This document shows, in pieces, positions 16,525 to 24,931 of a stretch of 64,000 bases of DNA. Under the pieces are notes generated by a model that did not search any database, was not told the DNA's origin, and saw only the letters and a program-made list of their open reading frames with translations. This DNA is from Lachnospiraceae bacterium AC2028 (lineage in GTDB: Bacteria > Bacillota > Clostridia > Lachnospirales > Lachnospiraceae): assembly GCA_000702685.1 (NCBI GenBank), contig JNJD01000006.1, positions 742,366-806,365 of the forward strand, given 5' to 3'. The position numbers were made by a program, and so were the translations under genes. The first letter of the stretch is position 1; each line of letters begins with the position of its first letter.

Positions 16525-18177
16525 TTATCTGTTACTGCCCATCTTTGCAAGCTTACGCGCTTCTTTCTTGGCCTTTTCTCTTTCTTTGAATTCCTGACGC
16601 TGCTTCTTGTGATATTCTCTGATCTCGGCCCTGGTCATATTATCCTCGGGATCCGGGAATCTGAATACGTCGGAAGTAGCTATCTCTATCTGCATGCTTC
16701 TGTACTTCTCGATTCCGAGAGGAACAAGGAAGACAAGAAGAATGATTCCAACTGTTATAAAGAGATGGCTCTGAACCCATTCCTTACGGTATTCCTTGAA
16801 AGCCTTGGAATAGTTATCGTCATCATACTTGAGTTCGAAATACTCCATTGCTTCCTTATATCTTTCCTGGCGAAGGAGTGAACGGCCTATTCCGATATAA
16901 GCAAGATCGTAGTTTCCGTCGGCATCAAGAACTTTCTGCCATGATTCTCCGGAAGCTTCATATTCACCGCGGTCGAACTGATCGATGGCATTGTAGATGT
17001 TCTGACCGAAATCACTGAGTACGAAATAAGTGATCGAGCAATCGGCCTGGTCAAGGACCAGAAGATCGTATCCCATATGCTCGATTCCGATAGGACGTCT
17101 AAAATATCCGTCCATATTACCGTTTCCGCCGAACGCGAAGACCATACGTCCCTGATCGTCATATCCGAAAAGTCTTCCGCGGTTCTTGTCGAGACATACA
17201 TAGATGTCATTCTCAAATGCGGTTACATCGGAAAAGCATGAAGGTCCCGAATATCCGCCTGCGGAACCCCAGTAGATATCTCCGCAATTGAGCCATTCAC
17301 CGTTATTTACAAGAATGTTATTTCCGAGAAGATTAAGTCTTCTTACCGCATCAACCTTAAGGTCATCAAGTGCCTGAGCATCCGAAACGGGAACGCTGGC
17401 ATAAATGAATCCCTCATAATCCATGTAGATGTTGCTGTACTCAGTGGGAACATCAACCGCCATTCTGTCGATCTGTTCCTGAGTAGCGAACTTCTTCCAG
17501 ATGTAATCGAGCATATCGTATGCGGCCTTGGTCGCACCGATGAATCCGGCAAAGGTTCCGTCGGGTTCGTACTTAAGAAGTCCCTTATTGATACCGTCCG
17601 AGATACAGTAAACTCTTTCGGCGGTGTCGACTACGATCTTATTGGGAAGGAAGATGGTATCTGCGGAAAGTGCACTGTCCTGGGGAAGATCAAACTGCAT
17701 AAGGTAATTGAGATTCTGATCAACCTTAAGGATACGGTTATTGCCCTTGTCTGCTATAAAGATATTTCCGTCTTCCGAAATGGCAAGGTCCGTAGGTCCG
17801 CTCAGATTGGAAGGACCGGGAGCAAACTTGATCGATGAAAATTCATGATCGTAAACAAGTCCCTTTTCGTCATCCTTGACAAGAACAACGATACGGTTAT
17901 TTCCGGTATCACAGATATATACATAATCGCCATTGGTATAAATACCGCTGGGGTTATTGAATCTTACATCAAGTCCGAGTTCGGATGATGTGAATACCTT
18001 ATATACCTCATATACATCGGGAGTATCCTGAACATCTCCCCAGTAATCATAAATGTAGGTATAGCTTCTGTGCTCCACTGCCTCTGAATGCATCGGAACG
18101 CTCAGGATACCGATAGCTGCTGCTGCGAGGATCGCACCTATTCTTTTGATCTGTAAATTTAAGGGCTTTTTCATCAT
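16525..18177 (-). CDS. NHL-repeat beta-propeller protein with TPR-like segment and C-terminal membrane helix
   Basis: A 550-residue protein with a signal peptide (about residues 1-33). Residues about 60-395 carry repeated NHL-type units such as NPSGIYTNGDYVYICDTGNNRIV and GPTDLAISEDGNIFIADKGN, which build a beta-propeller outside the membrane. A TPR-like helical pair (about 400-465, LAYIGIGRSLLRQERYKEAMEY) follows. Next come a transmembrane helix (about 472-490) and a strongly basic and acidic cytoplasmic tail with EKAKKEARK. It sits three bases after the stop of the permease upstream in the operon. Propellers of this type bind proteins or glycans; an accessory role in the adjoining transporters is inference. 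Confidence 0.85.
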   Translation of the reverse strand: MMKKPLNLQIKRIGAILAAAAIGILSVPMHSEAVEHRSYTYIYDYWGDVQDTPDVYEVYKVFTSSELGLDVRFNNPSGIYTNGDYVYICDTGNNRIVVLVKDDEKGLVYDHEFSSIKFAPGPSNLSGPTDLAISEDGNIFIADKGNNRILKVDQNLNYLMQFDLPQDSALSADTIFLPNKIVVDTAERVYCISDGINKGLLKYEPDGTFAGFIGATKAAYDMLDYIWKKFATQEQIDRMAVDVPTEYSNIYMDYEGFIYASVPVSDAQALDDLKVDAVRRLNLLGNNILVNNGEWLNCGDIYWGSAGGYSGPSCFSDVTAFENDIYVCLDKNRGRLFGYDDQGRMVFAFGGNGNMDGYFRRPIGIEHMGYDLLVLDQADCSITYFVLSDFGQNIYNAIDQFDRGEYEASGESWQKVLDADGNYDLAYIGIGRSLLRQERYKEAMEYFELKYDDDNYSKAFKEYRKEWVQSHLFITVGIILLVFLVPLGIEKYRSMQIEIATSDVFRFPDPEDNMTRAEIREYHKKQRQEFKEREKAKKEARKLAKMGSNR

Positions 18178-18179
18178 TC

Positions 18180-19298
18180 TTAATCCTTAAGTCCGGATGA
18201 TGCCATGGTTTCGAGTATCTGGCTCTCCGAGAATATGAATATTGCTATAGGTACTATCATCAGAACGACAAGTACGGCTGCCGCTTCACCGGTTCTCGCA
18301 ATACCGCCGGCCTGGATCTGCTGCATTGCGAAGGGAAGGGTTTTCATTTCCTCGGAATAGATAACGGTCGAAGCCTTGTTATTCCAAAGTGACTGTACCG
18401 AGAAAATGATGAGTGTCAGCCATGCAGGCTTGACGTTCGGCATTACTATCTTGCTGAAGACCGTCCACTCGGTCGCTCCGTCGATCTTCGCTGCTTCGAT
18501 CAGTGAAGTGGGAAGTCCTTCCATGAACTGTTTCATAAGGAAGAGTCCCATCGGGAACGCGAATGCGGGAATGATTATCGCCCAATATGTATCGATCATA
18601 TGGAGCTTACTCATAATGATGTAGTTGGGAATACCGGTAACATATCCGGTGAACATCATAGCAACGGTTACGAGCTTGAAGAATGTCTTTCCGCCGGGGA
18701 AATCATACTTTGCAAGAACAAACGCTGCCATTGAAGCTACGATAAGATGTCCTGCGGTTCCCACACCGGTAATGAATACGGTGTTGAACATATATCTGGA
18801 GAAGGACACCCATGACTTGCCGAGTGTAACAAACAGATCGGAGAAGTTATCGAGTGTCGGGTTCTGCGCAAATATCCTGGGAGGAAATTTGAACAGCTCA
18901 TCAAGAGGCTTGAGTGCCGATTCAACCGCATAGATAATGGGGAAGAACATGATGACCGCAACTATGAGCAGAAACAGATACAGGAAGATATCTCCCGCAA
19001 TACTTCTGTTCGGCTTACGTCTCTTGATAAGAGGCTTATGATAAACCTCTTCCTCTTCTTCCTTCTTCTTGGACTTCTTGGTCTTTTTCACGGAAGCTTT
19101 CTCTTTGGAAGGAGACTTGACCGGCTCGGCTGCTTTTTCTTCAACGTCCTCGACTGCCTCGAGCTTTGAAAGAGCTTCATCCTCGAGATTGAAAGCATCA
19201 GCCTTAACAGTTTCAACCGCTTCGGTATTAACGGTCTCCTGCTCTTCCGCAATGATGTTCTGATTTTCTGTTGTCATATTGTTATTCATATCGGACAT
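18180..19298 (-). CDS. CUT1 sugar ABC transporter permease, MalG type, with long charged N-terminal extension
   Basis: A 372-residue permease, about 90 residues longer than usual for the family. The extra N-terminal part is cytoplasmic, rich in Glu, Lys and Ala (EEEEEVYHKPLIKRRK near its end), and probably disordered. The first helix starts at about residue 105. The EAA loop is IEAAKIDGATEWTVFSKIVMP. It lies one base after the MalF-type permease gene and just before the NHL gene. It should pair with that MalF protein and the large CBM-containing binding protein. I see no frameshift that would make the extension an artefact; the ATG at 19298 follows its neighbour directly. Confidence 0.92.
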   Translation of the reverse strand: MSDMNNNMTTENQNIIAEEQETVNTEAVETVKADAFNLEDEALSKLEAVEDVEEKAAEPVKSPSKEKASVKKTKKSKKKEEEEEVYHKPLIKRRKPNRSIAGDIFLYLFLLIVAVIMFFPIIYAVESALKPLDELFKFPPRIFAQNPTLDNFSDLFVTLGKSWVSFSRYMFNTVFITGVGTAGHLIVASMAAFVLAKYDFPGGKTFFKLVTVAMMFTGYVTGIPNYIIMSKLHMIDTYWAIIIPAFAFPMGLFLMKQFMEGLPTSLIEAAKIDGATEWTVFSKIVMPNVKPAWLTLIIFSVQSLWNNKASTVIYSEEMKTLPFAMQQIQAGGIARTGEAAAVLVVLMIVPIAIFIFSESQILETMASSGLKD

Positions 19299-19299
19299 A

Positions 19300-20238
19300 T
19301 CAGGTACCTACCCTGCTGAGCATTGACTGGATCGCTTTGTTGCAGAGGATCATGATAAGGAACAGGATAGTTGCTATCGAACAAGCATAACCCATCTCGA
19401 ATCTGCTGAAACCGTAGTCGAAAAGGTGAGTTACTATCGTTCTTGCAGCGTAGTCTGTGGAAGGATATCCGCAGAGAGTCATGGTGACTTCGCAGACACT
19501 GAATGCCTGGGTGATCGACATAACCGCACCGAACATGAGCATGGGCTTCATATTGGGAAGAGTGATGAACCAAAGCTCCTGCCATCTGTTCTTGACGCCG
19601 TCCATATATCCTGCTTCATACTGGGATTTATCAATACCCTGAAGACCTGCAACGAATGAAAGGAATCCTGCTCCGAGGCTCATCCAGAGAATTACCAGCA
19701 TACATACGGGAAGCATGTATCTGGGATCGATGAACCAGAGGATCGGAGTGTCGATGATACCGGTGTTCATAAGGAATGCATTAACGTATCCGTAAGCATC
19801 GCCTCTGAAGAATACCGAGAAGATAACGTAACAGTTACCTGCGATCGAAGGTGCGTAGAATACAACGACCGCAACGCTTCGTACCCATCTGGGAAGCTCG
19901 TTGATCAGCCATGCGAACAGGAAGCTTCCGAGATATCCGAGAGGACCGGTTATGATTGCTATCATGAAAGTGTTCTTGATAGCCATCAGGAAAATGTCGT
20001 CCTCCAGGAAAAGGGAAATGTAATTCTGCAAGCCGACGAATCTGGGAGCTTCCAGAATATTGTAATAGGTAAACCCGAATACGATCGAAACCACGACGGG
20101 AAGTATGTAGAACATCGTGAAGATGATCGCATAGGGAGCGAGGAAGAGATAGCAGGCTTTGGAAAGTCTGGCTCTCTTGACTCCTACCCTGAAATTATGC
20201 TTTTTTACTTTGACGTAATCTTTTAAAAATTGTGACAT
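19300..20238 (-). CDS. CUT1 sugar ABC transporter permease, MalF type
   Basis: A 312-residue membrane permease with a basic N-terminus (KVKKHNFRVGVKRARLSK) and about six helices. The EAA loop reads YEAGYMDGVKNRWQELWFITLP, with one extra residue relative to its homologues. It follows the large binding-protein gene by three bases, and the MalG-type partner follows by one base. This is the second importer of the locus; the other pair is at 11236-13156. No ATPase gene accompanies it. Confidence 0.93.
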   Translation of the reverse strand: MSQFLKDYVKVKKHNFRVGVKRARLSKACYLFLAPYAIIFTMFYILPVVVSIVFGFTYYNILEAPRFVGLQNYISLFLEDDIFLMAIKNTFMIAIITGPLGYLGSFLFAWLINELPRWVRSVAVVVFYAPSIAGNCYVIFSVFFRGDAYGYVNAFLMNTGIIDTPILWFIDPRYMLPVCMLVILWMSLGAGFLSFVAGLQGIDKSQYEAGYMDGVKNRWQELWFITLPNMKPMLMFGAVMSITQAFSVCEVTMTLCGYPSTDYAARTIVTHLFDYGFSRFEMGYACSIATILFLIMILCNKAIQSMLSRVGT

Positions 20239-20241
20239 CTG

Positions 20242-23202
20242 TTACATCTCTCCGTATACAGGTAAGCCGAACTCACGTCTCTTTCTGTCAATCTCGTCAT
20301 CGATAAGTATCGAGTAATCGATGATAGTCTCACGGGCATCCGTCTTCTCGTTGATAACCTTTCTGCAGGCGTTTGCGATATGACGTCCGGTGTAATATCC
20401 GCCGGGAACCTCTCTGATACCTACAGTTGAATCCCACTGTTCATTGAGAACCTGGATATCGTTATAGCTCCATGAGAGCTGTGAGAATGCATCGCGGTTT
20501 GCGGTGGCGTATCTTGCGGATGATCCGAGGAGTGCCTCGATCTCACGTCCGAATCTTACCTGAGTCTCAGGCTCAGCCCACCACTTCATGAACTCCCAGG
20601 AGTTCTGCTTGACGATCTCGTTATCGGTAGCGATCATCATGGTCGCATTACCTGTTATGAAGTCTGATCTGTCAATGTAAGTATTGCCGTTCTCATCTAC
20701 TCTTTCTGTACCGGGGATAAGAGTGAAATCCCAAAGTCCCTTGATCTCGGGTGCGGATACCATCAGCGTGTTGTACTGAGAGTAGTTGCAGATTCCGATA
20801 GGCATCTCGCCGGAACGGAAACGGCTGACAAAGTCATATATGGTAGGAAGACCGTAGTCGTTAAAGTATCTGGTGTAATCATCGAATGCCTTAACGCCGG
20901 CTTCGGTATCAACCGTAGTCTTGTTTCCGATGTCATTGTACATATCGCCGCCATACTGGAACAGGAGCGTAAAGTACAGTGAAAGGTCGGGCATGTTGGA
21001 TGCAACTGCGGTTGAGGCTGTTGCGGTAGTGCTGGAACCTGCTGCGGTAGGAATTCCTACGGAGAGGTTATTACCCTGAATGGTAGGAAGCATCTCGATG
21101 AGTTCCTTCCAGGTGTTGGGCGGCTGAAGTCCGAGCTCTTCAAGAACATCCTTACGATAGAACATAACGCAGAACTGCTGCTGCTCGGGAACCGCATAGA
21201 TATGATCATCCAGTCTGTACTGCTCATACGAGCTTTCCGAATAGTGGCTCAGTACGTCCTGCCATCCTTCAAACTGGGTAATATCTTCGGATGCATGTCT
21301 GAGTGCGTAGTTGACAGGCTGATCGGCACCTACGGAAAGAACGACATCGGGGCCTCTTCCTGCAAGAACCGCATTCAGAAGTGCGTTGGGATCGACGATC
21401 TCCACGTTGACCTTGATTCCCGTCTCGGGAGTGAAGGTATCATCGATCATGGTCTTAAGGATGGTACCCTGGTCACGTCCGGTGGTAACCCATACCTTAA
21501 TGGTATCTTCACGGCTTGATCCTTCGTAAACATCACCGACGGAGTTATAGTCGACTATGAACGAGGAAATGAAGCTCTTGACTTCGTGAACCGCTTTGTT
21601 CCAGAAATGAGTCTTGTCAAAGGGAGGCTTGGTTCCGGTTCCCGTAATGACAATGTAGTCAATATCCATCTTGGTCTCGCTGAGGTTGAGCATTGCGGTA
21701 CCGAGAGCGGTGATATTGTCCTTAAATGTAATGAACTCGTGAGTGATCTTACCGGGCTTAGCGCAGAAACGCTCGAGCTGCTGAGCAACCGTCTGTGCTG
21801 CTGCGATGTTGGTAGCCTTCTGTCCGGTAAGCTCTACGTAATCATCAACGATCTTGTAAAGTCTTCTGTACTCGAGTTCCATCGCATCCATGATCTCGGG
21901 ATAGTTATCCTGGATACGGTAATCTCTGTACTGATCGGGATTTGCACCGGTGAATACGAGGATCCTTCTGTAGATCTGATTGAGCCTGTAGGTTGAATCT
22001 TCGAGTTCCTCAATGATGGGACCTACGCTTCCGAGAACGGATTCAACTCTTATGGTGTGAGTACCTTTGGTAAGGTAGAAGTTGCATACATTGCCGTCGG
22101 CATCGGATACGCTGATGGATTCCCAGTCATTGTTATAAGGGAATTCAACCGCTTCTGCTTCCGCGAAAGGAATCTCTCCGTCAATATATACGGCTCTTGC
22201 GGAAATCTGGCCTCTCTGATAGTTCTGACGGCCCTTTATCATAATGTTGTAGTAGCCGTCCTCGGGAACCTCGAATTCCCACTCTATCCACTGTCCTGCA
22301 GCTCTCCAGGATTCACCGCCGGTGTAGTTCAGAACAGTGCTGGTAACGCTGTAGGGCTGAGTGGTCGGTGAAGCTCTGTCATATTTAGCATAAAGAGAAG
22401 ACTCGCTGCGGCATGTTGAATCCTCACCCTGAATGATCTGGATGTAATCGGATCCCGCACCCGTATCGGCAGGTCCTGCTGCTATATAATCCGAATAAGA
22501 AATGGAGTCTGTGACCGGCTCAAGAGAAAGAGCCTTGATGACCATGGGCTCGCTCTCGGCTCCGAAACCGATAGTCTGTGAACCCTTGTCAAAATAGAAG
22601 GTGTAAGGATGCTGGATATATCCCATGTCATCCCTTAAATATGAAGTCTGCCAGTCGAAAACTTCAACCTGGGCAGGTCTGATCTCGTTGCCCTGGTTAT
22701 CTGTCCTTACTTCTCCGCCGTCGGTCCAGATACGGGAGAAGGTAAGAGTGCTCGCATCCGAGAAAGGAAGCTCACCGTTGATGTAAACGCTTCTCTCGGC
22801 CTGAACGCCTCTTGATTCGGGGATCAGGTAATCCATCTTGACATAATAGTATCCGCTCTCGGGTACATTAACATCAAAAGTTACCACTGATTCGGTCTCG
22901 GTGTACAAAGCCTTGGCCGCATCGTGGTAATCATTGACCACCTCTGCCTCTCCGTTTTCAAGGGTATAATTGAAGATATCAATATCTACCGTCTTATCGG
23001 GGCAGGAAGCTCCCTCATGTTCGAGCAGGTAGCCGGTATAGGTCCCGGTCCTCTCGAGTCCGACTATGTCGGTGGTAAGATCATATCCTGCGTACTTCTC
23101 GTAGAAGGTCTCTTTACCGCGAAGGTTGAGAAGAACGCATACGCCTGCGAAAGCTCCGCAGAAAACAACTGTGCCTATAAGCTTTTTTGTTCCGTTTCTC
23201 AT
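20242..23202 (-). CDS. Very large sugar-binding protein: membrane anchor, two CBM-like modules, coiled region, family 1 binding domain
   Basis: A 986-residue protein. An N-terminal helix (about residues 8-27) lacks a convincing lipobox and probably stays as a membrane anchor. Two homologous beta-sandwich modules follow (about 73-228 and 253-400). They share the patterns VPESGYYYVKMDY / VPEDGYYNIMIKG, VYINGELPF / VYIDGEIPF, and a terminal KGSQTIGF / KGTHTIRVES strand, as in CBM6/35-like modules. A helical linker (about 405-560) leads to a classical binding-protein domain (566-986) with VFYRKDVLEELGL-like spacing (MFYRKDVLEELGLQPPNTW). The substrate is probably a polysaccharide-derived oligosaccharide, captured both by the modules and by the binding domain (inference). 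It is the first gene of the locus, after a promoter at 23264-23293. No strong ribosome binding site precedes the ATG. Confidence 0.88.
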   Translation of the reverse strand: MRNGTKKLIGTVVFCGAFAGVCVLLNLRGKETFYEKYAGYDLTTDIVGLERTGTYTGYLLEHEGASCPDKTVDIDIFNYTLENGEAEVVNDYHDAAKALYTETESVVTFDVNVPESGYYYVKMDYLIPESRGVQAERSVYINGELPFSDASTLTFSRIWTDGGEVRTDNQGNEIRPAQVEVFDWQTSYLRDDMGYIQHPYTFYFDKGSQTIGFGAESEPMVIKALSLEPVTDSISYSDYIAAGPADTGAGSDYIQIIQGEDSTCRSESSLYAKYDRASPTTQPYSVTSTVLNYTGGESWRAAGQWIEWEFEVPEDGYYNIMIKGRQNYQRGQISARAVYIDGEIPFAEAEAVEFPYNNDWESISVSDADGNVCNFYLTKGTHTIRVESVLGSVGPIIEELEDSTYRLNQIYRRILVFTGANPDQYRDYRIQDNYPEIMDAMELEYRRLYKIVDDYVELTGQKATNIAAAQTVAQQLERFCAKPGKITHEFITFKDNITALGTAMLNLSETKMDIDYIVITGTGTKPPFDKTHFWNKAVHEVKSFISSFIVDYNSVGDVYEGSSREDTIKVWVTTGRDQGTILKTMIDDTFTPETGIKVNVEIVDPNALLNAVLAGRGPDVVLSVGADQPVNYALRHASEDITQFEGWQDVLSHYSESSYEQYRLDDHIYAVPEQQQFCVMFYRKDVLEELGLQPPNTWKELIEMLPTIQGNNLSVGIPTAAGSSTTATASTAVASNMPDLSLYFTLLFQYGGDMYNDIGNKTTVDTEAGVKAFDDYTRYFNDYGLPTIYDFVSRFRSGEMPIGICNYSQYNTLMVSAPEIKGLWDFTLIPGTERVDENGNTYIDRSDFITGNATMMIATDNEIVKQNSWEFMKWWAEPETQVRFGREIEALLGSSARYATANRDAFSQLSWSYNDIQVLNEQWDSTVGIREVPGGYYTGRHIANACRKVINEKTDARETIIDYSILIDDEIDRKRREFGLPVYGEM

Positions 23203-23263
23203 AGTGTTAATTATATTTACGATAGGTTAAATAATCCAATTAATTTTTGCTTTTTCGGTATTA

Positions 23264-23293
23264 ATTTTATGCAAAAAATCAATGAAAAGTCAA
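23264..23293 (-). promoter_or_regulatory. Promoter for the dual sugar-transporter locus
   Basis: On the minus strand TTGACT (23293-23288) and TAAAAT (23269-23264) are 18 bases apart, in an AT-rich region of about 150 bases between the ABC ATPase gene and the first gene of the locus. The leader would be about 55 bases long. Confidence 0.6.
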
Positions 23294-23351
23294 TTGCTTG
23301 TAGAGTTTTTTGTGCAGATTCAACAGTTTTAATAGATTTTAATGTAACACA

Positions 23352-24260
23352 CTAAGGTTTTTTTAGCTTTATTTGACCATTCTCGTATGTTACCACCAGT
23401 CTGCCCGTCTCTCCGCCCATCTTCTCGATCACATCGGCGGGCAATTGCAGGCGTCCTGCCTTATCCACTACAACGTACTCTTCCTGGGTCTCTTCGTTCC
23501 TCCAGTCGACTCCGGATTCCTTGAGCCTGTCGGCAAAGCTCTCCTTGAGTATCCTCTCGGAACTGATACGGCCGTCCCTTATCGCTACAACCCTTCGGAC
23601 TTTCCTCGACAGAGCCAGGTCATGCGTTACGACAAGTATCGTCTGTCCGGCTTCGTTGAGTTTCGTGAATATCTCGAATATCTGGTCTCCCGTCTTGGTA
23701 TCCACGGAACCCGTGGGTTCGTCGGCAAGCAGAAGTCCGGGTGAATTCGCCAGCGCAATCGCTATCGCAATCCTCTGCTGCTCGCCTCCCGAAAGGGTCT
23801 GAAGCTTGGAATACCTGTGGTCTATCATTCCCACGGCTTCGAGAAGTTCCTCGGCCCGCTGCTTCTTTTTCTTTTGTCCGCTGAATCTCATCGGGATGCA
23901 GACATTGTCCATGGCCGTCAGGTACGGGAAAAGGTTCCTCGCGTTGTTCTGCCAGACAAATCCGACCGTTTCACGCTTGTACTTTACCCTCTCGCTCTCC
24001 GTCATTCGGAAAAGGTTCTTGCCTCCGACGAAAAGCTTCCCGGCACTCGGGACATCAAGTCCGCCTATCATGTTCAGGAAAGTCGACTTACCCGAACCGG
24101 AATTACCTATAAGAGCGGTGAATTCGCCTTTTTCAACCTTCAGATCCAGGCCCGAAAGTGCCAGAACCTCGGTCTCCTTGGTCTTGTAGATCTTGACAAG
24201 TCCCTCGGCATCTATCATATATTCGGGAGTTTTAACAACTTCATCAGCCATCTTCTTCAC
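23352..24260 (-). CDS. MacB/LolD-type ABC ATPase with C-terminal AbrB/SpoVT-like segment
   Basis: A 302-residue cytoplasmic ATPase. Walker A is GNSGSGKST (residues 52-60), the signature is LSGGEQQR, and Walker B is LLLADEPTG with a H-loop in VVTHD. These belong to the MacB/LolD class that drives FtsX-type permeases. The last 43 residues are an addition, with VVDKAGRLQLPADVIEKMG and then a beta strand pair. That pattern matches the swapped-hairpin AbrB/SpoVT DNA-binding domain, so the tail could mediate dimerisation or regulation (inference). The gene overlaps the next ATPase gene by 17 bases. The two ATPases probably pair under the single permease. Confidence 0.9.
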   Translation of the reverse strand: MKKMADEVVKTPEYMIDAEGLVKIYKTKETEVLALSGLDLKVEKGEFTALIGNSGSGKSTFLNMIGGLDVPSAGKLFVGGKNLFRMTESERVKYKRETVGFVWQNNARNLFPYLTAMDNVCIPMRFSGQKKKKQRAEELLEAVGMIDHRYSKLQTLSGGEQQRIAIAIALANSPGLLLADEPTGSVDTKTGDQIFEIFTKLNEAGQTILVVTHDLALSRKVRRVVAIRDGRISSERILKESFADRLKESGVDWRNEETQEEYVVVDKAGRLQLPADVIEKMGGETGRLVVTYENGQIKLKKP

Positions 24261-24930
24261 TCCCTTCTATACGTCCGTTCTTCAGCTCTATCAGCTGATC
24301 GCCTGCGCCCATGAGTCCCACATCGTGAGTTGTCATGATGATGGTGACGTGTTCCTCTTCCGATATCTGCTTGAACAGCCTGGTCACCTCTGTAGCCATT
24401 CCCGAATCGAGCTCAGCTGTGGGCTCGTCGGCAAGTATTATCCTGGGGTGATGTGCGATTGCTCTGGCAATCGCGACTCTCTGCTGCTCACCGCCCGACA
24501 TTTCCTGGGGCATATGGGTCATTCTGTTTGAAAGACCTACAATGGAAAGAACCTCGGAAGCTCTCTTGTCCATGTCTTCTTTTATTCCCGCCATCCGCAT
24601 TGCGAATTCCACATTCTGTATGGCATTCATCGACGGAATAAGGCTTACGGACTGGAAGACAAAGCCCATCTGCCTTCTTCTCATATTCTCCCTGGCTATG
24701 GCGTTCATGGCATGGGAGCTGGTTCCGTCAATCAGAATCTGTCCCGAAGTCGGATCGTCCAATGCACCGATTATATTAAGAAGTGTTGTCTTTCCGGATC
24801 CGGACTTGCCTCTCAGAATGCACATGGTATCAGGCTCTATCGTACAGGTTATGCCCTTGAGGACCGAAACCTTTCCGCCCGGAGTCTGGAAATCTCTTGT
24901 GACGTTTTTGACTTCAATGAGCGATCCCAT
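24244..24930 (-). CDS. MacB/LolD-type ABC ATPase
   Basis: A 228-residue ATPase with Walker A GKSGSGKTT, signature MSGGEQQR, Walker B IILADEPTA and H-loop MTTHD. The ATG at 24930 follows an AGAGGAG ribosome binding site; a TTG 15 bases upstream is less likely. The permease stop codon lies inside that site, so translation is probably coupled. It works with the permease at 24932-27739 and the second ATPase. The direction of transport is probably export, or mechanical signalling as in MacB-type systems. Confidence 0.93.
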   Translation of the reverse strand: MGSLIEVKNVTRDFQTPGGKVSVLKGITCTIEPDTMCILRGKSGSGKTTLLNIIGALDDPTSGQILIDGTSSHAMNAIARENMRRRQMGFVFQSVSLIPSMNAIQNVEFAMRMAGIKEDMDKRASEVLSIVGLSNRMTHMPQEMSGGEQQRVAIARAIAHHPRIILADEPTAELDSGMATEVTRLFKQISEEEHVTIIMTTHDVGLMGAGDQLIELKNGRIEGSEEDG

Positions 24931-24931
24931 A

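Noticed and set aside
23352..24930. The two ABC ATPases as the missing motors of the sugar importers
   Set aside because: They are MacB/LolD type, overlap the FtsX permease and adaptor operon, and lack MalK-type C-terminal domains.
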